64,000 nucleotides of DNA from Sebastes aleutianus (Eukaryota > Chordata > Actinopteri > Perciformes > Sebastidae): assembly GCA_916700875.1 (NCBI GenBank), contig CAKAKS010000292.1, forward strand, positions 124,001 to 188,000, written 5' to 3'. The notes beneath the pieces were generated by a model. The model was not told the DNA's origin. It did no database searches and saw only the letters and a list, made by a program, of their open reading frames with translations. The position numbers and the translations under genes are program-made. Shown in pieces: positions 1 through 11,562 of the stretch (positions are counted from its first letter, which is position 1; the number at the start of each line of letters is the position of its first letter).

Positions 1-374
1 GAGTTGTGAAACGTGACGTTGAAGAGTCGTAACATTAAATCAGCCGTGGCGTGTAGGAAGCCTGCTTATCAGTCCTCTACTGCACTAAATCAAACACGTA
101 AAATAAATCAAAAGTTTTGCTCTTTCTGCTGAACAAATTCCAACCAGCCAGTTCCCAAAAAAAGCCTACAGCCGTGTATATCAGGGCTGCCCTCACTTCC
201 TGTTGACACCTGGTGTTTCCTCTGCTCCACCCGCCTCCACCTCCCCTTCCAGACATGGTATTTATTGTACTGGAGAACCTGCTGAGAGAGGAAACTGCTC
301 TGACATTACATCAAACTGTAGTTTTTTTTTTCCTTCTCTACATGTTGGTTTAAAAATCCTAAACTGAGGAGAAC

Positions 375-931
375 TTAAAGGGATAGTTCGACAGTCCATA
401 CTCCATAGTCAGTGTATTACTACAGTAGATGGAGTTTGGAGCAAATCAATGTCCTGCTGTGGACAGGGGGCAGCAGCAACACGCATTCAAACACCTAAAA
501 ACATCTGTATCAGTTTAAGTGTACGCTATATTAAGAGTATTTTCACAGCTTTACCTCGCTGTCAGACAGCACTTTCTGACGGAGAACTGAAGCCGTTATA
601 TTGCTCCCTTCAAAGACACCAGACTACATTCACAAAACCAGCAATTTTACCCCTCAGAACAGAATTGTTGCTTTACCGCTGCATCGATCGGTTAGTTAGT
701 TTGTGTCATTGTGTGACTTTTGTAACACCAACAAACTGTGTTCTGCGAGGCAAAATCGCTGTTTTTGTGAATGTAGTCTGGTGGCTTTAAAGAGAACATA
801 GATAACAGTTTCAGTTCCCCGTCAGATTGGGCTGTCTTCTCCAAACTGGGGCGACATGCCGACCACCATGTACTGTAGGTAATACACTGAGTATGGAGAA
901 GTAGCGCATACTACCACACTGAGAAACACCC
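375..931. mobile_element. Palindromic dispersed repeat, AAAGGGATAGTT family, copy 1
   Basis: Starts TTAAAGGGATAGTT. The left half contains CCATAGTCAGTGTATTACTACAGTAGATGG and the right half the inverted ACTGTAGGTAATACACTGAGTATGGAG, so the copy is itself a foldback. It is in the rbl2 intron upstream of the first exon seen here. Relatives lie at 4625-4985, 50895-51008 and 61304-63192. No protein is encoded; the open frame inside is incidental. I know this sequence type as a common teleost repeat but cannot name its class. Confidence 0.7.
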
Positions 932-1137
932 CAAGTAGATCAAGCTAAAAGAAAGAAAGAAGAGCACAGTGGAAGAGCAGCTAACAGAAAATGTACCCAG
1001 AGGTGGTGCTTCACAGATATGGGGGGTGGGGAGAAATCAGCAACAGAAATACAATGAGCTGCATCGTATCGAATGCAGGTTTATGGACCGCAGAGAGTCA
1101 GCCGCTACAAACACAAAAGTCTGTCACTGACTGACTG

Positions 1138-1560
1138 AGTGATGAAGTTACACGATTGGTCGGCCAGGTGTTGGAGTTTTCTCATTGGCCGTTGCTCTTT
1201 CAAAATGAAAAGGTGGGAACAGTCCTTTGTTTACGTTTTAAAGGGGGCGGTTCCACTCACCGTTGACGGACGGCGTCTCAATGCTTTCGGTACGTGTCCA
1301 CAGGGACGTTTTTTTTATTGCCTCGCTTCCCAGCGTTGGACACAAGGCACCTGATTGGACGAACGCGTTCCCCCGTGGGCTGCTGCTCCAAGCTTTCAAA
1401 CCAGAACCAACATTGCGGCTCGTTTGGAAACTTTCTTCTCTTATATCATGAAAATAGTTCACCGATATGTGTTTCTGAAAACATTTTATGAGAGAAATAA
1501 TCCATGCTGATGAATCTGTCTTTATTTTAGATTGACTAAATGTTAAGTGTCTAACCATCA
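1138..1560 (+). mobile_element. Dispersed repeat in rbl2 intron, partner of 18550-19160
   Basis: Shares the region from ATGAAGTTACACGATTGGTCGG to GGAACAGTCC with the inverse copy in the sall1 intron. It lies directly upstream of the first rbl2 exon in the window. No protein is supported. Confidence 0.5.
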
Positions 1561-1580
1561 GGTTCTTGTCTGTCCTCCAG

Positions 1581-4500
1581 GTCTACCAGAGGACTTCAGC
1601 AGTAAGGACTACCGGCCGTCCTCAGGGCCGTACTGCTTCATAGAGCAGCTGTGTGAGCTCCATGACGGTCTGGTTCTGGAGGCCAAAGGAGTCAAAGAGC
1701 ACTTCTGGAAACCCTTCATCAAGAAACTCTTCCACAAGAGGGTGAGACATGGGTTTATATTAGGGCTGTCAAAGTTAACATGATAATAACGAGTTAACGC
1801 AAATTTATTTTTATCTCCACTAATTTCTTTAACGCATTAACACAACTTGTGAATTTTAGGTTGTAGCGGCTCAGTTTTAAAGCTAGAGTGAAGATACTGG
1901 TATCATATGAAACTAGAGAACCTAAAAAAATAGAAAAAGAATCCATTGGTACCAACCACGTCATACTAGCTTGTCGTGAAGGAGGTTTAATAACGCTCCA
2001 AACTTACGCTAAATTTTGGTGAGGAAAAACTGTCATGGCAATTTTCAAAGGGGTCCCTTGACCTCTGACATCCAGATATGTGAATGTGTGAGAGTTTTTG
2101 TCCAAAGAGGTGTCTGAAAAATGCCCGAAAAAGAGTCTGAAAAATGTCCAAAAAAATGTCTGAAAGATGTTCGCAAAATGTCAGAAAAAGTCTGAAAATT
2201 GTCAAAAAAAAAGTGAAATGTTTTTTTGAAAATTGTCCAAAGAATGCCCAAAAAAAGTCTGAAAAATGTCCAAAAAAAGTCTGACAATTTTTTCAAAGAA
2301 TGTATGAAAATTGTAAAAAAAAGTCTGAAAAATGTCCCAATGAAAGGTAGAAGAAAAGTCTGATACTGGTATCTTATGAAACTAGAAAAACCTAATGAAT
2401 CCATTGGTACCAACCATGTCATACTAGCATGAAGGAGGTGTACAGTTGTGTAAAACTAAACTTCCTGTGTCTCCCACAGATCGTCAGAGGAAAAGAGGAC
2501 AGTCTGACCGGCTTTCTGGATCCCATGAACTTTGGAGACAGTTTGTGAGTGTCGGCGGTTTTAAATTCATGTGTTCACATTTGGTCATATGGAGCTAATG
2601 TGCTTTATATGAAGAAAGACAGGAAATCTAACGTGGAGAGAGTTAAGTATTGAAATAGAGTTCAATTCCCAATACATAACATCATGTTTTTATGACAGTG
2701 TATTAGGGCGACTGTAGGTAAAAATAAAAAACACACAACTTCTGAGATTAAAGTCGTAAATTTATGAGAAAAGAAATTAAACTCAGGATGTTGTTTTCTT
2801 CTAAATAGTCCATATTCAGAGTCCAGATGATAATATATTGTCTTCTACTCTAATCTATTGTCCTCTACTCTGATCTACTGTACTCTACTCTAATCTACTA
2901 TATTCTACTGTCCTCTGCCCACAGTCTGTCTCTGACTCGGGTTTATGAGGAACATGTTCTGGCCACCGGCGGTCTGGATGAGAGGATCTTCACCGGTGAG
3001 GGGGCGAGCGAGGACATCGGGACCCCGGGGCCCTGCCTGTGTGAGGGGTTGGAGAATCAGGACAGCGCCACCTACAGGCTCCACGCCAACCTCACTGTGA
3101 GACATTTATTATTATTGTTATTATTTATTACTTTGAAAGAACAGAGGATGTAAAATGACCATCCTGGTGTCTCTGCTGTCGTCAGGCCTCGGCTCTGAAG
3201 GTCTCCACTCCTCTGACGGGGAGGAAGTACATTCAGGAGAACCGCCTGGCGTCTCCGGTCTCCTCCGCCATGAAGAGCGTGGGGCGACTCCACACGCTGC
3301 TGTCAGGAACCAAACAGGGGCCAAGCGAGAAGCTAACAGAAACTCTCAGGTCTGTTGTGTGTAGTTTAGTCTGAATGTAGTCTGGGAGTTAATGCTATAA
3401 CCTCGTTAAAACATTTCACCAAAAATCAGAGATTAGAGAAAAGTCCAAAACCTGGAAACACGTTTGTGTATCAGAACTTTGTTTTTTCTTTTTATATAAT
3501 AATTAGGGCTGTCAATCTATTACAATATTTAACCACGATTAATCACACATTTTTATCTTTTCAAAATGTACCGTAAAGGGAGATTTGTCAAGTATTTAAT
3601 ACTCTTATCAACATAGGGGTGGACAACTATGCTGCTTTATGCAAATGTATGTAAATATTTATTATTGGAAATCAATTAACAACACAAAACAATGACACAA
3701 ACTGTATCCCTGCAGGACCTGTGCCAGAGACCCCAGTGATGTCATCAGCAAGCGCCTGAAGGACATGTTTGAGCTCCTCTGTCAACATTATGAGGGCAGC
3801 GGGGCGGAGAGCAGGGGAATGGGGAAAGGTACATTCGCACAGACACCTGAACATGTGATAGATTAACTCCTCTCTGACCATAGTCATATATACATAGACA
3901 TATATACAGAGACGCCACATTGACTCCTGGATCGTACGTCAACGTGGGCGCCATATTGGACCCTATAGAAGTGAACGGGGGAGCTGTTTTTCTGGATAAA
4001 AAGCACTATAACGTCTACATTTCTCAACCGATTTCAACGAGTCGTTATTATATTAAAGGGTTTATGATCTACGAGGAGTAATGTTAAGTTAACGTTACGA
4101 TTTTTTATCTTTTCCCAAAGCCTACGGTACACACTTGTCTCCTGAGCGGAGTATTTTTCTACTCCTCGTACATCATAAACCCTTTAATATAATAACAACT
4201 CGTTGAAATCGGTTGAGAAATGTAGATGTTATAGTGCTTTTTATCCAGAAAAAACGGCAGCTCCCCGTTCACTTGTATAGGGTTACAGGCCAGTCTTGTC
4301 CGGTCCAATATGGCGCCAACGTTGATGTATCGCTGCAACGGGCTGCAGCGTCCAATGCGGCGTCTTTGTGTCTATGTCTATGACTCTGACTACCTAAATA
4401 CACGTCCTCCTTGTAGACATGGCGGTGAAGTACTTCCACCTGGCGGAGGCACTCTACTACCGAATCCTGGAGTCCATCATTGAGAGAGAGAAGATGATCC

Positions 4501-7500
4501 TGGGAGACGCTGACCTCTCAGTGAGTACTCTCTTACTTGGAAAAACTGCAGATATGAAATTTGAACTGAAGTCGGATTTAAGTCATAAAATGAGTGACAG
4601 GCAGGTCTGTATCTGTGTATCTTAAAGGGATAGTTCAGGTGTTATTTAGGTATCTGAGAATCAGACAGGAGTACCAGCACAGGAGCAGATCAATGTCCTG
4701 CTGTGGACGGATTTTAGACACCTAAAAAAATCAATATCAGTTTAAGTGAACACTTTATTTAGAATAGTTTCACCTCTTTACCTTGCTGTCAGATAGCCCT
4801 TTCTGACGAGGAACTTAAGCCGTTATATTGCTCGCTTCGAAGACACCAGTCTACATTCACAAAACCAGTCATTTTACCTCTCAGAAGAGGGGAGTTGCTG
4901 GTCTACTGCTGCATCCATCGGTTAGTTAGTTTGTGTTATTGTGTGATTTTGGTGTTTTAAAAGGTTAGTTCAGATACACCAAAGTCAGTCATTTGATTTA
5001 AGTTTTATAAATGGACACCTGTTATTGAAAGCCATAGGTGCAGTTTGCTTTGGCTCACTGAAACCCCCTAGAGGCCACAGCCAAAAATACATGTAGGGAT
5101 TTAAATATTATCTATATCTTTTATAATAACACAGAACTAGTAATTATTGTAATTATGAATAATAATAGACCTTGTTGTGTCTTCTTATTGACAGAATAAT
5201 AAACCTTTTATTTAAAACCTTAAAAAATTAAACCTTTATTACATTTGTCATATACATACAGGAACATACATGAAATTTGACCTCTGCATTTAACCCATCC
5301 TAAGTATTTTAAGACCAGTCCGGGGAGCAACTCGGGGTTTAGTGTCTCGCTCAAGGACACTTCGACATGCAGACTGGAGGAGCCGGGGATCGAACCGCCA
5401 ACCTCGTGGTTAAAGGACGACCCGCTCTGAATCCGTTAAATATGAAATTTCTGTTACATCATGTAAACAAACCACGTACACTGTGAGATCCAGATCAGAC
5501 TGGAGACGTAACCACCTAAAAGACGAGTGATACCTGCTGTGATATTTACTGGAAATGACTGGCAAGAATATCGCCAACAGCGAGCAGGAAACTTTCAGGT
5601 GATCTCCCTCCAGCCTGCTGCCTCTTATTTAGGTTTTTGTAGTGAAATGAGGAGGCATCGTAGGCCAATAAATAACTCCTCATTTCAACTTCACCAATCA
5701 GCTGCTCTTCGTCCATTGTGGCGTTTTCAACGTGAGCGACATGGATAAATAGAAACGGCGTCCAGCAAAAGTTCAGCTCCAAACGCTGCGTTGCGCTGCA
5801 CTGCATCAGGTTTGACATTATGTTTGTCTGTGTGTGTTTCAGTGTATTCTGGAGCAGGACGTCTTCCATCGCTCGCTGCTGGCCTGCTGTCTGGAGATCG
5901 TCGTCTTCTCCTACAGACCTCCAGGAGATTTCCCCAACATGATTGGCATCTTCCAGCTCCCTGCTTATCACTTCTACAAGGTATCAATACACCCAGTCAC
6001 ATCTCTCACAGTGTGTGTCTGTCAATATGTCTGTTTGTTTTCAATAGACTGAGATTCTTTTGGTGTGAAAGTTAATCTGCAACAGATAACATCAATGTAA
6101 TTAAAAGCAGCATTTAAATCTCAAATAATATCTAAGAATGCAGTCAAGACAGCTCACTCAAATGATGTGAATATATATACAGTATATATAATTAATAATA
6201 TTACAATAACAATAATAATGATGAGAAGAAGAATATAATTTGCATGTATGTTTACCTGACTCGATGTGAAATGTGCAGGTGATCGAGGTGTTGGTGCGCT
6301 CGGAGCAGGGTCTGTTTCGGGAGGTGGTGAAGCACCTGAACCAGGTGGAGGAGCAGGTTCTGGAGAGTCTGGCCTGGACCAGCAACTCCCCGCTTTGGGA
6401 GAGCCTCCGCGGGGCCAAAGACCACGTCCCCGCCTGCAAGCAGGTCCATAAAACACATGACATTCCTTTCATTATGTGCGCTGGTTTCAGTTATTAGACT
6501 CGTAAATTTGAGTTTTTGAGCATGAATGAAGCCTGAATTTCAACCCAGTCTGTGTTTATGAAGCTTCAGTTTGTGAGTGTTTGTGTTCCGGTTGTTTTCA
6601 GGTGATGCCTCCTCAGTATCTGGAACAAAACGACGAGAGCAGCACCGGCAGCGTTCCCCTCACTCCCATCAACCACGGACCTGACCTCAACACCAACAGC
6701 ATGGTCAAAGGTGTGTGTGGAACTGGACTTACTCCTAATTTATACATTTATAAATGTGTTTTTCTACTTGTCAAACTGGTAAAAAGTCTCAAAAAGAAAT
6801 GAGAACAACAGGACAGATAACAAGAATCATTCAGTATGTTCACATTCACTTAAAAACCAGGTCACATTCTGGAGAAACCTGATTTAAATAAAGTTTTAAT
6901 CACCGAGCTGGAAGATAAAAAAGAAACCTGATTCTTCCAGCTGGAGAGAGATGATTTCTTGTCTTTGTATATATATATATATATATAAATTATATATAAT
7001 ATTCTATTTCTATGTTTATTAACACACGATGGATGTAAAATGATAACCCCTCCCCCTCCTGCAGGCGTGTCCCCCTCCCCCACCACCCTGCTGGACCGCT
7101 ACAGCTCTCCTCCCGCCGGCCCGACTCGCCGCCGTCTGTTCGTCGACCCGGTGGGCAGCGAGCCTCGGGTCACCTCTGCCAACACCACCAGCACAATGCC
7201 GGCCGCCATGACCAAGACCGGCCAGACCACCCTTGTCACCACCATCCCAGCCGGGCAGACCGTGGTCAACCTGGCGACCGCCACTGTTACCGCCAACAAC
7301 GGGCAGACGGTCACCATACCGGTGCAGGGTGAGGGCCTGACTACGTCACACTGAGTGTAAAACATGAACGATGATGATGATGATGTAACAAACGGCTGAC
7401 CACTGACCTCTGCAGGTATAGCCAATGAGAGCGGAGGCATCACCTTCTTCCCGGTCCAGGTGAGCGTCACCGGACAGGGCGGAGCCACGCTGCAGCCGCT

Positions 7501-10500
7501 GTCCGCACAGGCTCTGACCAGCACCCTCACCGTCCAATCAGCCGTCACCAAACCAGTCGTCAAACCAGCCAGCAGCCCGCTGAGGAAAGGCTCGCTGTCG
7601 CTCTTCTTCAGGAAGGTACCGACTTTATTTTTTATTTATTTCATCATGATGTCTTTAACGTACACCTCACATCTCACACCTGTTTACTGGTGGTTGAATA
7701 TTCACCTGGTATCTTCCTCTCTCAGGTGTACGTAGTGATATTCACCTTGTATCTTCCTCTCTCAGGTGTACGTAGTGATATTAATCTTGTATCTTCCTCT
7801 CTCAGGTGTACGTAGTGATATTCACCTTGTATCTTCCTCTCTCAGGTGTACATAGTGATACTCACCTTGTATCTTCCTTTCTCAGGTGTACGTAGTGATA
7901 TTAATCTGTATCTTCCTCTCTCAGGTGTACCACCTGGCCAGTGTGCGTCTCAGAGATCTTTGTGCCAAACTGGACATCTCGTCAGATCTGAGGAGGAAGA
8001 TCTGGACGTGTTTTGAATATTCTCTGGTTCACTGCACCGACCTGATGATGGACCGCCACCTCGACCAGCTCCTCATGTGTGCTGTTTACGTCATGGCGAA
8101 GGTCTGTCTTTTACATATATACTGTATGTGTACTGTGTGTGTGTTTCTACATATATACTCTACGTGTACTGTGTGTGTTTCTCTCTATTGAAGTGAATCT
8201 ACGTGTTTGTTGTTTTTGTCAGGTGACCAAAGAAGACCAATCCTTCCAGAACATTATGAAGTGTTACCGCACGCAGCCTCAGGCCAGCAGCAATGTGAGA
8301 CCCTCATTAAAAAATTACTTTTTAATCTAAAAAAAATCACTTAATATATAAAATTTGAAAAGGACTTATTAGTAATCTAAAAAAAACAAAAAACAACTTA
8401 ATCTAGAAAATTAGAAAATAACTTTTATTAATCTGAAAGATAAAAAAAATCACATAATATATAAAATTAGAAAATTACTTAATAATAATCTAAAAACTAA
8501 AAAACACTTAATCTATAAATGTTTTTAATTAATTATTAATAATCTAAAAAAAATAAAAAACACCAAATTTATAAAATTACAAAATTACTTATTGATAATC
8601 TTAAAAATAAAAACCTTAATCTATAAAATTAGAAAATTACTTTTTAATAATCTCAAAAAATAAAAACACTTAAATGTATAAAATTTGAAAACTACTTATT
8701 GATATTGTTAAAAATAAAAAACTTAATGTAGTAAATTTGAAAATGACTTTTAAATAATAAAAACATAAAAACACACTTAATCTATATAATTTGAAAATTA
8801 CTTATTAAGAATCTAAAAAAAACAAAAAAAACACTTAATTTATAAAATTTGAAAATGACGTACTAAGTAAAATATAATTACATCGAAATTGTACTTAACT
8901 GTGTGTGTGTGTTCACGTGCGTGTCTGTGTTTCAGGTGTACAGGAGTGTGTTGATCTCAGGGAGGAGGAGACGTCACTCAGGCAGCACCGACACCAACAA
9001 ACAGAGCTCACCTGCTGACGCCAACCAGGATCCAGGTAGAAAACACCTGTTTTAGTGAGTCATTGACTGAACATCGTCTCTGTCTCCTTTCAGCCTCTTT
9101 TAGCTGTTGCTTTTAGACTTCATGTCTGGTTCAGTCTCTGTTTTCAGAATAAAAGCTGTGAAAAGCAACAAAAACAGCTCAAAGACTCCAACCGCTCTCT
9201 GTCCTCAGCACATGAATGAAATGCAGCTTTACGGTTTATTCCTCAGTCTTAATGTGGAGATACGTTTGTCTGTTTGTTGCTGACTGACGTCTCCACCGGT
9301 CTCCTCCCAGCAGGTGGAGACATCAGTCCAGTTCCTATTCGCTCCAGCAGCACCTTGCCCATGCCCCGGCCTGGCAGCGCTCCCTCCACCCCCACCAACA
9401 CCTCCAACAAGACCTCCTCCTCCTCTTCCTCCTCCTCCTCCCCCTCCTCCTCTGGGGGTGACGGTGAGGAGGAGCGAGGAGACCTGATCCACTTCTACAA
9501 CAACGTTTACATCAAACAGATGAGACCCTTTGCTCTGAGATACTCAGCCAGCTCGCCCTCAGCAGGGGTACGTCCACACTTCCACCTCACACTTACTGTC
9601 ATATGTTTTACTTATACATATGAGAATTTGTTTATGTACACAAGTTCATTCATTGATAGTCAGACATGCATGTTTTACAAGTTACATATTATAAATATTA
9701 CATACATACATATTGCATGTTTTGTAAGTTACATAAGTAAGTTGAGGAGCAGTGTGATTGGGCAACAGGTGATCCAGAGCTGTACAACCAGCCATGAAGG
9801 AACGCGAGACGTTAATCATCACAGTTAGTGGGACATTAAAGGACCAGTGTGTAACATTTAGGGGGATGTATTAGCAGAAATAGAATATAATATTAATAAC
9901 TAGTAGCCCAGAACGGACAAACCAGACCCTGTTAATTGTTATTCGATAACGTTACTCGCTGCTGTCAGAAACAAAACCATTTTTCGGACATTTTTTCGAC
10001 TTTTTTTGGTCTTTTTTTCTGGCATTTCTCAAACATTTTCAGCCTTTTTTTGGATATATTTCCGACTTTTTTTTGGACATATGTCAGACTTTTCTTTGGC
10101 TTTGTTTGTGCCTTCTTTTGGATATTTTTCGGACAGTTTTCTGACTTTTTTTGGACATATGTCGGGACTTTTCTTGTGCCTTTCTTCTGCCATTTTCTGG
10201 ACAATATTTGGACTTTTTTTCATTTATCAGACTTTTCTTCAGCCCTTTTTTTGGAAATATTTGGGATATTTTTCAGACAGTTTTCCGACTTTTTCCTGAC
10301 TTTTTTCGGACATGTCGGACTTTTCTTTGGCCAGTAACTTCAGTCACGTATTCCAGTTTAAAAATGTTTACCGAAGAAAGTTTTAAATTTCATTGTGTCA
10401 CACGGTAGAAACACAATGTGGTCCTGTAACTAATGCAGCGCTCTGCCCGACTCTACCGCCCGACGCTATACATAATGTCACTCACTATATTAAAGGGAGC

Positions 10501-11562
10501 ATCAGTCACCAACAATAATTCATAATATTCATAACTATGTTTTCTTTCAGCTTTAGAGAGAAACTCTTCACAGCTCACTGATATGTGTTTGTGTGTGTGT
10601 AGGTGGAGACCCCCCCCCTGTGTCCGTACCCCACCCTGAGGACTGGTTCCCCCCGTCGGATGCTTCTGTCCAGTAAACACTCCATCTACATCTCTCCTCA
10701 CAAGACAGGCTCCGCCCCCACGCCGCCCACCCCCCGAGACAAGATCTACTACTACATCTGCAGCAGCCCCCCCAACGTGAGACTACACACAGTACACACA
10801 GTACTACACTCGTATATCATCTCTACCGTCCTAAATCATGATACATCTTCATCCAGAGGGAAATACAGATATATAGAGTACAACTGAATATAAACACCAT
10901 GATTATCAATAAGGGAGCTAGACAGGAAGTGAGGTCATGACTCTCTCCAGCTGATCAGATCAATAATTCTGTGATCATGACGTCGTCTGACTAAATCAAC
11001 ATACATGAACAGAGTAATAAGAGCAGATCTGCTAGGTGATCTGATCTATTCAAACTGATCAATCACACAGAGGGTTAGAGACGATCCAGACGGGTCCAGT
11101 CCAGACTGGAAAAATAAAGTAATTTTTTCTGAATAAAAAATGAATGTGCACGGGGAAAGCGCCCCGGTCCAGTGGGTTGATGATGTTTGATCACGTAACA
11201 CCCCCAAAGAGAAACATTTTCCGATCCTCCACGCTTCTCCGTCAATGCTGGACCAGTTTAAAACGCCCTTAGTCTCTGAGACACAAACACACAGGAAGAA
11301 CGAGCTAAATGTGACAATTATGATAACTCACATCACTCTGTGACCTCTGACTGACCCCTGAGTGACCCCTGCTCTGTGACCTCTAACCCCTCAGCGTCTG
11401 CAGGAGATCAACAGTATGATCCGCACCGGAGAGACCCCGACCAGGAAGCGCAGCATGCCTCTGGAGGAGGAGACGTCCCCCAAGAGGGTCTGTCCCGACA
11501 ACCACTCGGCTCTACTGCGCCGCCTCCAGGACGTCGCCAACGACCGCAGCTCCTCCCACTGA
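1581..11562 (+). CDS. rbl2: rbl2 (retinoblastoma-like 2, p130), 5'-partial, 17 coding exons
   Basis: Pocket-protein transcriptional corepressor that binds E2F4/5 and the DREAM/MuvB complex in quiescent nuclei. Exons read: 1581-1741, 2480-2544, 2925-3096, 3186-3349, 3716-3828, 4417-4520, 5843-5980, 6279-6443, 6602-6710, 7065-7328, 7416-7615, 7925-8101, 8223-8294, 8936-9035, 9311(or 9314)-9567, 10603-10776, 11395-11562. They join in frame to 866 residues, matching the C-terminal ~866 of human p130 (1139 aa); the N-terminal ~270 codons are upstream. Pocket A is coded by about 3186-6710 and pocket B from 7925. Diagnostic stretches are ILEQDVFHRSLLACCLEIV, TVTANNGQTVTIPVQGIAN, VYHLASVRLRDLCAKLDIS and the C-terminal HSALLRRLQDVANDRSSSH. 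I chose RBL2 over RBL1 because the spacer (TVTANNGQTVTIPVQGIAN, RSSSTLPMP) and the GFLDPMNFGDS segment match p130, not p107. TP/SP sites near the C-terminus fit CDK control. Confidence 0.95.
1761..2445 (+). mobile_element. hAT-like TAGGGCTGTCAAAGTTAA repeat, interrupted by a minisatellite
   Basis: Begins TAGGGCTGTCAAAGTTAACATG. The segment ATACTGGTATCATATGAAACTAGA...CCATTGGTACCAACC (1890-1965) recurs at 2360-2425. Between them is a minisatellite of GTCTGAAAAATGTCC units (about 2090-2340). A second copy in inverse orientation is at 36448-36673. Such TAGGGCTG ends are known in fish hAT-like repeats. No transposase is seen. It occupies the rbl2 intron 1742-2479. Confidence 0.6.
2090..2345 (-). 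repeat. TTTTTCGGACATTTTTCAGAC minisatellite, array 1
   Basis: Read on the minus strand this is a run of GACTTTTTTTGGACATTTTTCAGAC-like units with variable spacing. The same family forms arrays at 9975-10330 and 13190-13915 on the plus strand. Long Phe/Ser-rich open frames on both strands are a by-product of the repeat. Confidence 0.75.
3505..3660 (+). mobile_element. TAGGGCTGTCAATC dispersed repeat, copy 1
   Basis: Begins TTAGGGCTGTCAATCTATTACAA and includes AACCACGATTAATCACA and TTTGTCAAGTATTTAATACTC. An inverse relative lies at 53385-53640 in gpi intron 1. It resembles fish hAT-like non-autonomous repeats and is in an rbl2 intron. Confidence 0.55.
3877..4384. mobile_element. Foldback element (about 200-bp inverted arms) in rbl2 intron
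   Basis: The left arm (about 3877-4080) is the reverse complement of the right arm (about 4159-4384), with a ~78-base loop. Paired landmarks are GGCGCCATATTGGACC with GGTCCAATATGGCGCC, and GGGTTTATGAT with ATCATAAACCC. The outer ends (CATAGAC / GTCTATG) are also inverted. It lies wholly inside the intron between exons 3716-3828 and 4417-4520. It resembles a palindromic MITE, but no clear TSD could be set. Confidence 0.8.
4625..4985 (+). mobile_element. AAAGGGATAGTT family repeat, copy 2 (one arm)
   Basis: Begins CTTAAAGGGATAGTTCAGGTG and shares with copy 1 GGAGCAGATCAATGTCCTGCTGTGGAC, TTTCACCTCTTTACC, and CCATCGGTTAGTTAGTTTGTG. It ends near the second TTAGTTCAG. It lies in the 1.3-kb rbl2 intron between exons 4417-4520 and 5843-5980. 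Confidence 0.65.
5245..5430 (-). mobile_element. SINE-like, tRNA-related repeat fragment
   Basis: Contains GAGCCGGGGATCGAACCGCCAACC near 5380-5403, which in reverse complement resembles a tRNA T-arm/B-box. It also has CTCGCTCAAGGACACTTCGACATG, familiar from widespread teleost repeats. A second B-box-like remnant (GGAGCCGGGGATCAAACCACCAACC) is at 44983-45007. Promoter function is not shown. Confidence 0.4.
7700..7924 (+). repeat. 40-bp tandem repeat carrying decoy 3' splice sites (rbl2 intron)
   Basis: Five copies of a 40-bp unit, the last one 39 bp, abut the acceptor of the exon at 7925. Each unit contains TATCTTCCTCTCTCAG|GTGTAC, so acceptor-like AGs fall at 7725, 7765, 7805, 7845 and 7885 before the true one at 7924. 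The array seems to have grown by duplication of the real polypyrimidine tract, AG and first six exon bases. Confidence 0.9.
8300..8900 (+). repeat. AT-rich ~60-bp minisatellite in rbl2 intron
   Basis: Roughly nine to ten degenerate units built from AATCTAAAAAAT, AAAACACTTAATCTATAAA and TTGAAAATTACTTATTA fill the intron between the exons ending at 8294 and starting at 8936. The period is about 60 bases. There is no coding potential. Confidence 0.8.
9975..10335 (+). repeat. TTTTTCGGACATTTTTCAGAC minisatellite, array 2 (rbl2 intron)
   Basis: Units of the type GACTTTTTTTGGACATATGTC and CAGACTTTTCTT. It interrupts a moderately familiar fish repeat, whose flanks are GGACCAGTGTGTAACATTTAG at 9841 and the TCACGTATTCC region after 10340. 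It lies in the intron 9568-10602. Confidence 0.75.

Noticed and set aside
7099..7563. 154-codon minus-strand frame
   Set aside because: Shadow of GC-rich rbl2 coding exons 7065-7328 and 7416-7615.
9965..10408. Long Phe/Ser-rich and Lys-rich open frames on both strands
   Set aside because: They lie wholly in the TTTTTCGGACA minisatellite; composition follows the repeat and there is no homology or codon bias.
1581..11562. Assignment as rbl1 (p107)
   Set aside because: First impression, dropped because the spacer and C-terminal stretches match p130 (RBL2) and the neighbours are 16q genes.
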